From Pseudomonadota bacterium (lineage in GTDB: Bacteria > Pseudomonadota > Gammaproteobacteria > JAKAQQ01), in assembly GCA_021828045.1 (NCBI GenBank), contig JAKATI010000007.1:1-38973 (forward strand): a DNA stretch of 38,973 bases, in the 5' to 3' direction. The position numbers and the translations under genes are program-made. Shown piece by piece: positions 1 to 9,130 of this stretch (position 1 is the stretch's first letter; every line of letters begins with the position of its first letter). The notes under the pieces are model-generated. The model did not search any database and was not told where the DNA came from. It saw only the letters and a list, made by a program, of their open reading frames with translations.

Positions 1-9
1 TTCCGATCT

Positions 10-699
10 AACGAGAGGGGGCGAGTTCCCTTTTTGGTTGACTGCCTGAAACGGGGCGAAAGGCTGGCCTTGGTTTCAGATGCGGGAACTCCACTCCTGA
101 GCGATCCGGGTTGCTGGCTTGTTGCGGCCGCACACGAGGCCGGGTTCCGGGTCACGCCGGTACCGGGTCCGTCTGCCGTCCTGGCTGCCTTGTCGGTAGC
201 GGGATTTCCAGCCGCCCGGTTTCATTTCGAGGGTTTTCTGCCCCCACGGGGCCCTGTCCGTGAGGCCCGCCTGCGGGCACTTTCCGGAGTCGACATTCCG
301 CTCGTTTTCTTTGATTCTCCCGTGCGTCTCGAACGTCTGGTGGACGAGCTGGCCGGAATCTTCGGGCCAGACCGGAAAGCACTCTTGGCACGTGAGATGA
401 CCAAGCAGCATGAAACGATCCACCGGGCCTCGCTGGCCGAGCTCAGGACGTTCCTCGCCTCGCAGAACGGGCCCACCCGAGGTGAGGTCGTTGTGGTGGT
501 GGAGGCCGCGGCAGAATGGAGGGGGGGTGAGACTGCACACCCGCCCGATGAGAGGCTGGATCGCGTACTCCGGTTGCTGCTGGATTCGCTTTCTCCATCG
601 CGTGCGGCGACGGTGGCATCGACCCTCTTGGATCTTCCCCGTTCTGTGGCCTATCGGCGGGTCCTCGATCTCAGGGGAAAGGCAGCCTCCAGCCCGTAA
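10..699 (+). CDS. rsmI: 16S rRNA (cytidine(1402)-2'-O)-methyltransferase RsmI, 5'-truncated
   Basis: Open from the window edge; NER...LALVSDAGTPLLSDPG, PGPSAVLAALSVAGFP, FEGFLPPRG, LAREMTKQHETIHR and GEVVVVVE are RsmI/SAM-methylase motifs. Bases 1-9 are probably adapter, so the real sequence starts near base 10. Confidence 0.93.
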   Translation, partial: NERGRVPFLVDCLKRGERLALVSDAGTPLLSDPGCWLVAAAHEAGFRVTPVPGPSAVLAALSVAGFPAARFHFEGFLPPRGPVREARLRALSGVDIPLVFFDSPVRLERLVDELAGIFGPDRKALLAREMTKQHETIHRASLAELRTFLASQNGPTRGEVVVVVEAAAEWRGGETAHPPDERLDRVLRLLLDSLSPSRAATVASTLLDLPRSVAYRRVLDLRGKAASSP

Positions 700-725
700 T
701 GAGGGCTGAGGAAACCGGCTCCCTA

Positions 726-1568
726 TCAGCGGGACCTCGTTTTCTTGGCCTTGCCGGAGCGTTTCTTTGCAGGCGGGAGGTTCCGTGGCTTTGATTTCTT
801 CTTGGCGGAGGTGGTGGAGACTCGCCGAGCGGTGCGGGCAGCGGCAGGGGACTTGGACTGCCGGGCCGGTACCTTGCCTTTCCGGGGGCGAAGGGGTGCT
901 CTGCGTTGCCGGTGTTCGTTGATGACCCGTCGGATCTGCCGAAAGATGGTGGGGATCGGCCCATCCGCGTTGATTTCGGCGAGGAGTCCACGCGAGCGGT
1001 AAAACCCGATGAGCGGTTCGGTCTGGGCTTCGTAAACGCGGAGTCGGTTGATGATGGTCTCTTCGTTGTCATCGCTGCGGTGACGCAAGAGAGTGCCGCA
1101 GTTGTCGCACTGGTCATCGAAACGGGGGGGCGAGGTATAGCGGTTGTAAACCGCTCCACACTGGGGGCAAGTCAGACGTCCGGACAAGCGCTGGATGAGG
1201 TATTCGGAATCCATCTGGAACAGGATGGCGACCGTGAGGGGCCGGTCCAGGGTCTCGAGAAGCTTCTCCAGTGCCTGGGCCTGTTCCAGATTCCTCGGAA
1301 AGCCGTCAAGCAGGAACCCGGATCGGGCATCGGGTTGAACCAGCCGGTCGCGGATGATGCCCATCACAATGGTGTCGGAGACGAGCAAGCCCTGATCCAT
1401 GACCGCTTGGGCCTCGAGCCCCAAGGGTAGCCTGCTTTGAACTGCCTGGCGCAGCAGTTCGCCTGTCGAGATCTGAGGAATCCCGTACTGCTGGGACAAG
1501 AGGCGGGCTTGGGTTCCCTTCCCGGAACCGGGTGCGCCGATCAAGACGATTTGGACGAGTGACTGCAT
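726..1568 (-). CDS. adk: Adenylate kinase with Cys4 zinc lid and a Lys/Arg/Pro/Ser-rich C-terminal extension
   Basis: VLIGAPGSGKGTQA P-loop, DGFPRNLEQAQALE, CPQCGAVYNRYTSPPRFDDQCDNCG lid. Start set at MQSLVQIVLIG; the listed ORF begins 39 nt upstream. Confidence 0.94.
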   Translation of the reverse strand: MQSLVQIVLIGAPGSGKGTQARLLSQQYGIPQISTGELLRQAVQSRLPLGLEAQAVMDQGLLVSDTIVMGIIRDRLVQPDARSGFLLDGFPRNLEQAQALEKLLETLDRPLTVAILFQMDSEYLIQRLSGRLTCPQCGAVYNRYTSPPRFDDQCDNCGTLLRHRSDDNEETIINRLRVYEAQTEPLIGFYRSRGLLAEINADGPIPTIFRQIRRVINEHRQRRAPLRPRKGKVPARQSKSPAAARTARRVSTTSAKKKSKPRNLPPAKKRSGKAKKTRSR

Positions 1569-1709
1569 GGATGGGCCCGGATCAAGGGAGGATGTGGCCG
1601 GTTTCAAGCTGCCGCGCTAAACTACCGCGTGCAGTGCGCGGCGTCAACCCGAGGCCTCTTTTATCATGGTTCGGGTACCAATCTTCCGCGGCTGGGGAAA
1701 GGGCGCGTC

Positions 1710-2987
1710 ATGAAGAAAAAATCCTTGCCGGTAAACATGTTGTATGCCCAGTCTGGGGGGGTGACGTCCGTCATCAATGCAACAGCTTGGGCATTGATTG
1801 ATGAAGCGCGGAGGAAAAGAGGGTCTGTCGGCGACGTTTACGTCGGATCGGATGGGATCGTGGGAGTTCTCGAGGAAAATCTCATTGATGTGAAGAGAAT
1901 TCCCGAATCCGTGCTGGCACGGCTCCCTTATACGCCGGCCGGGGCTTTTGGCTCCTGCCGTTTCAAGCTGGGCACCCCCGAAAAGAATCCGGGCCAATAT
2001 GAAAGGCTTTTTGCCGTTTTTGTTGCCCACCAGATCGGTTATTTCTTCTACAACGGGGGCGGCGATTCACAGGATACCGCTCGTAAAATCGCTGAATATT
2101 GCAAAGGCCGGGGGCACCCCGTTCGGGTTCTGGGATTGCCCAAGACGATCGACAATGACCTCTACGGAACGGATTTTTCTCCGGGGTACGGTTCGGTTGC
2201 CAAGTACATCGCGGTTTCAGCACTCGAGGCGTCGCTGGATGTCGCTTCCATGTCTCGGACCTCCACCCGGGTTTTCATCCTCGAGGTCATGGGCCGGCAC
2301 AGCGGCTGGATTGCTGCCGCCTCGGCCCTTGCACAGAAGCGCGCTGGAGATCCTCCCCACCTCATCCTGTTCCCGGAGCGGCCATTCGAGGCCGAGGATT
2401 TCCTGGCTCGGGTACGTGAGACAGTCGAATCCCGCGGCTTCTGCGTCATCGTCACCTCCGAGGGGATTCGCGACCGGAAGGGGCAGTTTATCAGCGAGAG
2501 TGGGATCAAAGACGCCTTTGGCCACACGCAGCTCGGCGGAGTGGCCCCGGTGCTGGCCCAGCTGGTCGGGACGCGACTCGGGTACAAGTACCACTGGGCC
2601 GTATCCGATTATCTGCAACGCGCTGCCCGCCATCTGGCTTCTCGGACCGATTGGGAGGCAGCTCTGGCGGTGGGTCGGGCGGCGGTTCGCAAGGCTTTGG
2701 CCGGTTCGGATGGCGTCATGTTGACCCTCCTGCGCGGGGCCGGTTCGCACCCCCGCTTCCGGATTGGAGAGATCGCCCTTGAGCAAGTAGCCAACCGGGA
2801 ACGGCCGCTTCCGCCGAAGTTCATCGGGTCGGGTGGATACGGTCTCACGCCCGAGGCCCGGCGCCATCTCCTGCCCCTGATCCAGGGAGAAGCTCCTCTG
2901 CCTTACACGGGTGGAATCCCGGACTATGTTCGTGAACTTCCCCGGCGCTGGCTCAGGAAGAGGTTGCCCCCTTTTGCCGCTCGCTGA
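1710..2987 (+). CDS. 6-phosphofructokinase, probably pyrophosphate-dependent
   Basis: PFK fold motifs YAQSGGVTSVINAT, YNGGGDSQDTA, GLPKTIDNDLYGTDFSPGYGS, EVMGRHSGWIAAASALA. Lys in PKTIDND is typical of PPi-PFKs. ATG at 1710. Confidence 0.9.
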   Translation: MKKKSLPVNMLYAQSGGVTSVINATAWALIDEARRKRGSVGDVYVGSDGIVGVLEENLIDVKRIPESVLARLPYTPAGAFGSCRFKLGTPEKNPGQYERLFAVFVAHQIGYFFYNGGGDSQDTARKIAEYCKGRGHPVRVLGLPKTIDNDLYGTDFSPGYGSVAKYIAVSALEASLDVASMSRTSTRVFILEVMGRHSGWIAAASALAQKRAGDPPHLILFPERPFEAEDFLARVRETVESRGFCVIVTSEGIRDRKGQFISESGIKDAFGHTQLGGVAPVLAQLVGTRLGYKYHWAVSDYLQRAARHLASRTDWEAALAVGRAAVRKALAGSDGVMLTLLRGAGSHPRFRIGEIALEQVANRERPLPPKFIGSGGYGLTPEARRHLLPLIQGEAPLPYTGGIPDYVRELPRRWLRKRLPPFAAR

Positions 2988-3912
2988 GCCTTCCTGGCAT
3001 CACCATCCATTCGCTGAGCAAGGAAGCGACTCGCGTCGGCGACTGGCCTTCTGCCTGGGTCTCACGGCCCTCTATGCACTCATCGAGTTTGCCGCCGCTC
3101 GATGGGCCCATTCTCTTGCATTACTTGGGGATTCGGGCCATATGCTGGTCGACACGCTGGCCTTGGTCATTGCCATGGCGGGGGCCAGCCTGTCGCGAAG
3201 ACCTCCTTCCGAGCACCAGACCTATGGCTGGGGACGGGCGGAAGTCATCGCTGCCGCCATCAATGCAATCCTCATGCTGACGCTGTTTGGTATCCTGGCC
3301 ACCCTGTCTGTCCGGCGTTTACTCAGGCCGGAGCCCGTAGCGGTGAGCGGGTGGACGGTACTGGTCATCGGAGCCGGCGGGTTGATCTTGAACTTGGGGA
3401 TAACCCGAATTCTCCGCGCCCACCGTGGTTCGCTCAATGTACGCATGACCTTCTGGCATGCCATGGGCGACCTTTTTGGTTCCCTCGCGGCCATCGTGGC
3501 GGGGGCCGTGATCGTCACGACCGGTTGGATGCCGATCGATCCGATCCTGTCTCTGTTCATTGCGAGCCTCATTCTCGTCGTGGGGATCCGGTTGTTCCGG
3601 CAGGCTCTCCATGTCCTTCTGGAAGGGGTTCCGCCTGGCCTGGATGCCGTCCGGATCGGGGAGAGCCTGTCCCAGCTGGAAGGTGTGCTTTCTGTTCACG
3701 ATCTCCATATCTGGGCCCTGTCCTCGGAACAGGTTGCGTTGTCCGCTCATGTGATGGTGGAAACCCTGGGCGACTGGTCGATCGTCCTGGAGCGCCTGGC
3801 GCGTCACCTGGAAAGCCGCTATGGAATCCGGCACGTCACCCTCCAGCCCGAATCCTGGGTCCGGAAGGTCCCGGTCGAATCGGTCGCCCGGCATCCTGCC
3901 GGGCCCCGGTGA
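2911..3912 (+). CDS. Cation diffusion facilitator (CzcD/ZitB-like) metal efflux transporter
   Basis: LLGDSGHMLVDTLALVIA and HAMGDLFGSLAAIVAG (CDF metal-site motifs), SVHDLHIWALSSEQVALSAHV C-terminal domain. The first codon is uncertain; the listed start overlaps the PFK gene by 77 nt. Confidence 0.9.
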   Translation: MESRTMFVNFPGAGSGRGCPLLPLAEPSWHHHPFAEQGSDSRRRLAFCLGLTALYALIEFAAARWAHSLALLGDSGHMLVDTLALVIAMAGASLSRRPPSEHQTYGWGRAEVIAAAINAILMLTLFGILATLSVRRLLRPEPVAVSGWTVLVIGAGGLILNLGITRILRAHRGSLNVRMTFWHAMGDLFGSLAAIVAGAVIVTTGWMPIDPILSLFIASLILVVGIRLFRQALHVLLEGVPPGLDAVRIGESLSQLEGVLSVHDLHIWALSSEQVALSAHVMVETLGDWSIVLERLARHLESRYGIRHVTLQPESWVRKVPVESVARHPAGPR

Positions 3913-3978
3913 ATCTGTGTAGAATCCCGAGAGGTCCCCAACCGAGGGACCCCGTCTGAACCCGAATGGAGGTGCCCA

Positions 3979-5136
3979 GTGCTTGCGACACAAATTCGAC
4001 AGAAAGATAGCCACTTCTACTTCATCAACTACACCGCGCAGGATCTCCTGAACCGGGTTCGGTTCATTTCCCGCTTCTATGGGGAAGGGGGGCAGATCCG
4101 TCCGGATGATACGGATGCGGAGGATGACATCGTCCGGTTCATCGCACGCGTGGAGCGGAGTGACGGAGCCTTTCAGCGGGAGCTGTCCCGGGCCAAGGTG
4201 CGCGCCCTTCAGAATTTTTACGAGACCGCAATTTCCCAACCGCCGATTCCCGGTACGATCCTTCTTTTCACGAAAGAATCCTTGGAATTCACTCCCCTGT
4301 CAGGTGCCCGCCATGTCGGCAATTTGAGTGAGCCCAGTGACCGGTTCCTGATCATCGATGGCCAGCACCGGCTGGCGGCATTGCATTTCTATCTTCAAAA
4401 GAAACCGGAGGAGGCGGCCTCACTCCACATTCCCTGCATCCTGTTTGACGGGCACAGCGAAGATTTCGCGACCGAGATGTTCGTCATCATCAACTCCACG
4501 CCGACCCGGATCAATAAGAGCCATCTCATCGACCTGTATGAAAAAGTATCGTGGGCGGAACCGGACCGGAAGTTTGCCGCCCGCATCGTCGACGCCCTCT
4601 ACAGCGCAACGGACAGCCCGCTCCGCTATCGCATCAACCGGTTGGGGGGACGCAGCCAGCAGGAGAAATGGATTCTCCAGGCCGAACTGTTCAATGAGCT
4701 GCATCGATGGGTCCGTGCCCGCTGGCCGGCCATCGGAAAAGAGGTCTCGACCTCGCGGGAGGGGAAACGCGAGGCGGAGAGCGATTACCGGGCGATCCGT
4801 GATTTTCTCAAAGCCGCCCAGAAAATCTTTGGACAGGCGTGGGGCAACAATAGCCGGTACATGGTGACCCGTCCCGTGACCCTCAAGGCGCTGATTCGGG
4901 TGGCAGCCGATCTGGCCGAAAACGACCGGGACCCGGAGGAGGGCCGGATCGAACGGTGGGAGGTGCGCCTGTCGCCTTGGCGCAACTTGGTGCCGGATTT
5001 CCGGACCGAAGGGTTCTATGAGCGCTACGCCGCAAAGGGACAAGTCGAACGAGTGGCGATCCTGCATCGCCATCTCGCCCAAAGCGCCCGCATTCCTCCT
5101 GCCATCAAGACGGGAGCAGCAAAACAGCGGGGATAG
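3979..5136 (+). CDS. DGQHR domain protein (DndB-like family)
   Basis: FLIIDGQHRLAALHFYLQ and TEMFVIINSTPTRINKSHLIDLY match the DGQHR/DndB-like family; GTG start preceded by GGAGG. Confidence 0.85.
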   Translation: MLATQIRQKDSHFYFINYTAQDLLNRVRFISRFYGEGGQIRPDDTDAEDDIVRFIARVERSDGAFQRELSRAKVRALQNFYETAISQPPIPGTILLFTKESLEFTPLSGARHVGNLSEPSDRFLIIDGQHRLAALHFYLQKKPEEAASLHIPCILFDGHSEDFATEMFVIINSTPTRINKSHLIDLYEKVSWAEPDRKFAARIVDALYSATDSPLRYRINRLGGRSQQEKWILQAELFNELHRWVRARWPAIGKEVSTSREGKREAESDYRAIRDFLKAAQKIFGQAWGNNSRYMVTRPVTLKALIRVAADLAENDRDPEEGRIERWEVRLSPWRNLVPDFRTEGFYERYAAKGQVERVAILHRHLAQSARIPPAIKTGAAKQRG

Positions 5137-5169
5137 GTGGTTTTCGCGGGGAGGCGTAGAATCCGGACC

Positions 5170-5847
5170 ATGAACGGGATTCCTGCCCGCTGTCCCGGGC
5201 TTCGACAGACCCGCCGGTGGACGATGCTTGTGCTGGCGGCACTGGCCGGTTTCTGGACCGGGCCTTTGCGGGCCGAGCCCAGGCAGGCGGTCCCGGTGCG
5301 GATCTATGAGTGGAGAGGTCCCCACGGAGTGACGCATTTTTCGGGAACTCCGCCTCCCCGCAACCAGTCCGGGGTGACCCACCTCAGGCAGAAGACCCTT
5401 GAACTGGTTCCCGTTTCCGCTCGCCAAGCGCGTCGCGACTACCGTTCCAGCCTGCGTGCTGCCCGATCCATGGAACAAGGTTTGCGAATGCTGGAACGGG
5501 AGGAGGCCGGGTCCTCCTCAACCGCCTTCCAGACACCCTACCCGGGGAATGGGCCAGCGGAAGTTGCGCCTTCCGGCTACGCTGGCCAACGGGGTGCGTT
5601 CTACCCGCCCTTGGGGTTCTACCCCGTGGGACTCGGGCCACCCCCCTTCGCCCGATCCCCTGGGCCCGCCCCGGACTTGTCCCCACCGAGTGCCGGATTC
5701 GGCATTTGTGGCTATGAGATCACCTGTCCCGGGACGAACACGCCACCCGTCATCGGGACGGAGCCGCCCTTCTTCCCCCGGCCCGCTCCCGCCCCGGCAC
5801 CCGTACCGCTGCCTGCACCCCCACCGCCTCCTCCTCCCCGTCGCTAG
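5170..5847 (+). CDS. DUF4124-like secreted, proline-rich protein
   Basis: N-terminal signal-peptide-like segment (MLVLAALAGFWTGPLRAEP), RIYEWRGPHGVTHFSGTPPP resembles DUF4124 (Y.W.D..G..HYSDTPP), PAPAPAPVPLPAPPPPPPPRR tail. Start is 5170 or 5224. Confidence 0.7.
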   Translation: MNGIPARCPGLRQTRRWTMLVLAALAGFWTGPLRAEPRQAVPVRIYEWRGPHGVTHFSGTPPPRNQSGVTHLRQKTLELVPVSARQARRDYRSSLRAARSMEQGLRMLEREEAGSSSTAFQTPYPGNGPAEVAPSGYAGQRGAFYPPLGFYPVGLGPPPFARSPGPAPDLSPPSAGFGICGYEITCPGTNTPPVIGTEPPFFPRPAPAPAPVPLPAPPPPPPPRR

Positions 5848-5912
5848 ATGCCACCCGCGAGTGGTGACGACTCGGCCCACCATCCTGAACGGCGCGCCGG
5901 AGATGTCTCGCT

Positions 5913-6968
5913 GTGATCAAATACCTAGGATCCAAACGTCTGTTGATTCCGAAAATTCTGGAACAGGTGAGGCTTGCCCCCTCCGCCCGTTCCGTGATCG
6001 ACCTGTTTTCGGGAACTTCACGCGTGGGTTATGCACTCAAGGCTGCCGGATACCGCGTTCTTGCCAATGACCACAATGCCTACGCCGAGGTGGTGGCCCG
6101 TTGCTACATTGAGACGGATGCCACCCACGTCTCCAAGGATGCCGAGCGGCTGATCCGCGAACTGAATGCGCTGCCTGGCCGACCCGGTTTCTTTACCGAA
6201 ACCTACTGCGAGAAGTCACGTTTCTTCCACCCGAAGAATGGTGCACGCATCGATGCCATCCGCGATCGGATCACCACCCTCGGCCTGCCCCCGCAACTCG
6301 AGGCGGTCGTCCTGGTTGCCCTGATGGAGGCGGCAGACCGGGTGGATTCCACGACCGGTGTCCAAATGGCTTATCTGAAGCAGTGGGCCCCTCGGGCGCT
6401 TTCGGATCTTGAACTCCGGTTGCCGCCACTCCTGGACTGTGCACCGGCCGGGCCGGGGCAGGCGACGGGATGGGATGCGCTTGAGGCGGCTCGCCGTCTC
6501 GAGTCGGATGTCGCTTACCTCGACCCGCCCTATAACCAGCACTCCTATCTGGCCAACTACCACATCTGGGAAACCTTGGTTCTCTGGGATTCCCCCGGCG
6601 TTTACGGTTCTGCCTGCAAGCGACTCGACTGCCGGACCCGGAAGAGCCCACTCAACTCAAAAGTCCGGTTCCTGTCGTATTTCCGGTCGGTTCTTTCCGC
6701 GCTCCGTGCGCCGGTGGTGATCGTGTCATTCAGTGACGAGGGATTCTTGACCGAAGAGGAGATGTCCCGCCTCCTTGTGGAACTGGCGGGTCCAGGCGGG
6801 ACCGTTGAGCGGGAAGTCGTGGATTACCGCCGCTACGTTGGAGCCCGGATCGGCATCTACAATCCCAAGGGTGAGAAGGTCGGCCAGGTGGGCCGGCTCC
6901 GGAACCGTGAAATCCTTTACCGTGTCCGTCGTTCCGGTATGAATGAGAGGCGAGACAAGCCTGACTAG
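5913..6968 (+). CDS. D12-class DNA adenine N6-methyltransferase
   Basis: IKYLGSKRLLIPKI, SVIDLFSGTSRVGYALKAAGY (SAM motif I), VAYLDPPYNQHSYLANYHIWETLV (catalytic DPPY). GTG start. Confidence 0.9.
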   Translation: MIKYLGSKRLLIPKILEQVRLAPSARSVIDLFSGTSRVGYALKAAGYRVLANDHNAYAEVVARCYIETDATHVSKDAERLIRELNALPGRPGFFTETYCEKSRFFHPKNGARIDAIRDRITTLGLPPQLEAVVLVALMEAADRVDSTTGVQMAYLKQWAPRALSDLELRLPPLLDCAPAGPGQATGWDALEAARRLESDVAYLDPPYNQHSYLANYHIWETLVLWDSPGVYGSACKRLDCRTRKSPLNSKVRFLSYFRSVLSALRAPVVIVSFSDEGFLTEEEMSRLLVELAGPGGTVEREVVDYRRYVGARIGIYNPKGEKVGQVGRLRNREILYRVRRSGMNERRDKPD

Positions 6969-9019
6969 GATTTCTTCCAGGTGGCTGGGTTGGCCGCGAG
7001 GCTTTCTCCGACTGCTTGCCGGACTTGGTCCACGGATTCAGGGTTGGCCAACGTGGTGACATCCCCTGCGTCCTCTCCCCGCGCAACCGCCCGGAGGATC
7101 CGGCGCATGATTTTCCCGGATCGGGTTTTGGGCAGGTCGGTCACAAGGATTACGGCGTGCGGACGAGCGATCGGTCCGATGGCTTCAATCACGGACCGCG
7201 TGACGGCGGGAACCAGATCGCGGGCATTCTTGCAGCTTTCTTGGGCGGAAATGAAAAGCAGGGGAACCGCGCCTTTCACGGGGTCGGGGTAAGGCACGAC
7301 TGCCGCTTCGGCCACTCCCGTCACACTGAGTGCCGCCGACTCCATCTCCTTGCTGCCCAGCCGGTGTCCGGCCACGTTGATTACGTCGTCGGTGCGTCCA
7401 AGAATCCGGAAGTATCCATCGGCACTCCAGGTGGCCGCGTCATGGGTGCAATAGATCCAGCGATCCGCCTCTGTTCCCCTCCGGAGCGGATCAAAATAGG
7501 TCTTGCGAAAACGGTCAGGATCATTCCAGATCCCGAGCATGAGACCCGGCCAAGGATGTTCAATGCCCAAAAGGCCGGCCCGGCCTGACCCGGGGGGGAG
7601 CTTGCGGCCGGTCTCGTCGTAGATGGAAGCGGCGATTCCTGGCAACGGGGGGCCGGCGCTCCCGGGTTTCATGGCATCGACACCAGGCAGGGTCGCGAGC
7701 AAGTGCCCCCCCGTCTCGGTCTGCCAGTAGGTATCGACGACCACGGCCCGGCCGTGACCGACGGTCTTGTGGTACCAATGCCAGGTTTCCGGTTCGATGG
7801 GTTCGCCCACAGTGCAGAGGAGCCGGAAGGAGGTGGCGTAGCGTTGCGGAAGATCCGGATCCAGCCGGCGCAGGGCCCGAATCGCGGTGGGTGAGGTATG
7901 CAGTATCGTGACCCCAAGACGCTCGGAAATTCTCCAGGGTCGTGCAGCGTCCGGCCAGTGGGGAAGACCTTCGTAGAGGACGGAAGTCGCCCCGGCCAGG
8001 AGCGGGCCGTAGACGATATAGGAGTGGCCCGTGATCCAGCCGATGTCGGCCATGCACCAGTATACATCTCGCGGATTCAGATCCAGAACGTAACGAGTTG
8101 TGGCGGCGACCCAGCTGAGATACCCGCCGGTGCCATGGAAACAACCTTTGGGGCGCCCCGTCGTACCACTCGAGTACATGATAAACAGTCCCTCATTGGA
8201 TTCCTGCGAAACCGCCTTGCAGGAATCTCCGGATGACTGCTCGAGCAGGGGGGTGAGGACAAACTCCCCCGGTGAGCGGATCGGGCTTTCGCTGCGGTAG
8301 TGATGGGGGGTTCGTTCAAAAACAAGGAGACCGTCCAGGCGATGGTTCTGGAGCCGGCTTTCCGCGACGGCTTGGTCGGCTTTGGTCTTGAGATCAACCC
8401 ATTGACCACCCCGCGAGTAGCCGTCCATGGTGATGAGAAGACGACTGTTTGAGTCCACGATCCGGTCACCTGCGGCCTTGCCGGAAAAACCACTGAAGAC
8501 GACGGAGTGGATCACCCCGAGCCGGGCACAGGCGAGCATGGCCACCGGCAGTTCGGGGACCATGGGCAAATAGAGAGTGACCCGATCGCCTGCCACGAGC
8601 GCGAAACGGTCCTGGAGGAGACAGGCCAGGCGGTTGACACGACGGGACAGCTCGCCATACGTGATGTGTTCGACCGGTGCCGATTCGTCCTCCGGTACGA
8701 AATGGTAGGCGATTCGGTCGGCTGCACCGGGCAGGTGCCGGTCGATGGCGTTGACGCAGGCGTTGAGACGGCCTCCGGCGAACCACCGGTAGAAGGGTGG
8801 TTGGGACGCGTCCAGGATCCGTTCATAAGGCCGGTCCCAAGTGAGCAGGTCGGCGTAGGCCCGAAACACCTCCGGACCGTGGGATGGGTCCATCTCATCG
8901 CGCAAGGCCTGGTCACGGACCTGCGCCACACGCGAAAAGGCCGAAGGAGGATTGATCCGGGGCTCTTCGCGCCAGTGGACGGCAATCTCGTCAGCAGAGG
9001 GGTCAGGGCCATTGGGCAT
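6965..9019 (-). CDS. acs: Acetyl-CoA synthetase / acyl-CoA ligase
   Basis: MYSSGTTGRPKGCFHGTGGYL, YWQTETGGHLLATLPG, GRTDDVINVAGHRLGS, TRSGKIMRRILRAVA. Start at MPNGPDPSADEIAVHW (9019) gives 684 aa; the 915-aa ORF has an artefactual N-terminal extension. Confidence 0.94.
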   Translation of the reverse strand: MPNGPDPSADEIAVHWREEPRINPPSAFSRVAQVRDQALRDEMDPSHGPEVFRAYADLLTWDRPYERILDASQPPFYRWFAGGRLNACVNAIDRHLPGAADRIAYHFVPEDESAPVEHITYGELSRRVNRLACLLQDRFALVAGDRVTLYLPMVPELPVAMLACARLGVIHSVVFSGFSGKAAGDRIVDSNSRLLITMDGYSRGGQWVDLKTKADQAVAESRLQNHRLDGLLVFERTPHHYRSESPIRSPGEFVLTPLLEQSSGDSCKAVSQESNEGLFIMYSSGTTGRPKGCFHGTGGYLSWVAATTRYVLDLNPRDVYWCMADIGWITGHSYIVYGPLLAGATSVLYEGLPHWPDAARPWRISERLGVTILHTSPTAIRALRRLDPDLPQRYATSFRLLCTVGEPIEPETWHWYHKTVGHGRAVVVDTYWQTETGGHLLATLPGVDAMKPGSAGPPLPGIAASIYDETGRKLPPGSGRAGLLGIEHPWPGLMLGIWNDPDRFRKTYFDPLRRGTEADRWIYCTHDAATWSADGYFRILGRTDDVINVAGHRLGSKEMESAALSVTGVAEAAVVPYPDPVKGAVPLLFISAQESCKNARDLVPAVTRSVIEAIGPIARPHAVILVTDLPKTRSGKIMRRILRAVARGEDAGDVTTLANPESVDQVRQAVGESLAANPATWKKS

Positions 9020-9068
9020 GAGGGGATCTCCGTTAGCGGCTCTAGCATAAACCGATTGGGCGCGGTTT

Positions 9069-9098
9069 TTGCCGTGGCTGGACTCGACTGGGTAGAAT
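9069..9098 (+). promoter_or_regulatory. Candidate sigma70 promoter for the metallophosphoesterase gene
   Basis: TTGCCG (9069-9074), N18, TAGAAT (9093-9098) in the divergent gap. Confidence 0.5.
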
Positions 9099-9130
9099 CC
9101 CCTTTGGAATCCAACTTGAGGAGTTCCCCG

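Noticed and set aside
3319-4239. 306-aa minus-strand ORF
   Set aside because: Antisense to CDF and DGQHR genes; composition typical of high-GC antisense frames.
9049-9070. AAACCG...CGGTTTTT hairpin as terminator
   Set aside because: Lies between divergently transcribed genes where no transcript should end, and overlaps a plausible -35; probably coincidental.
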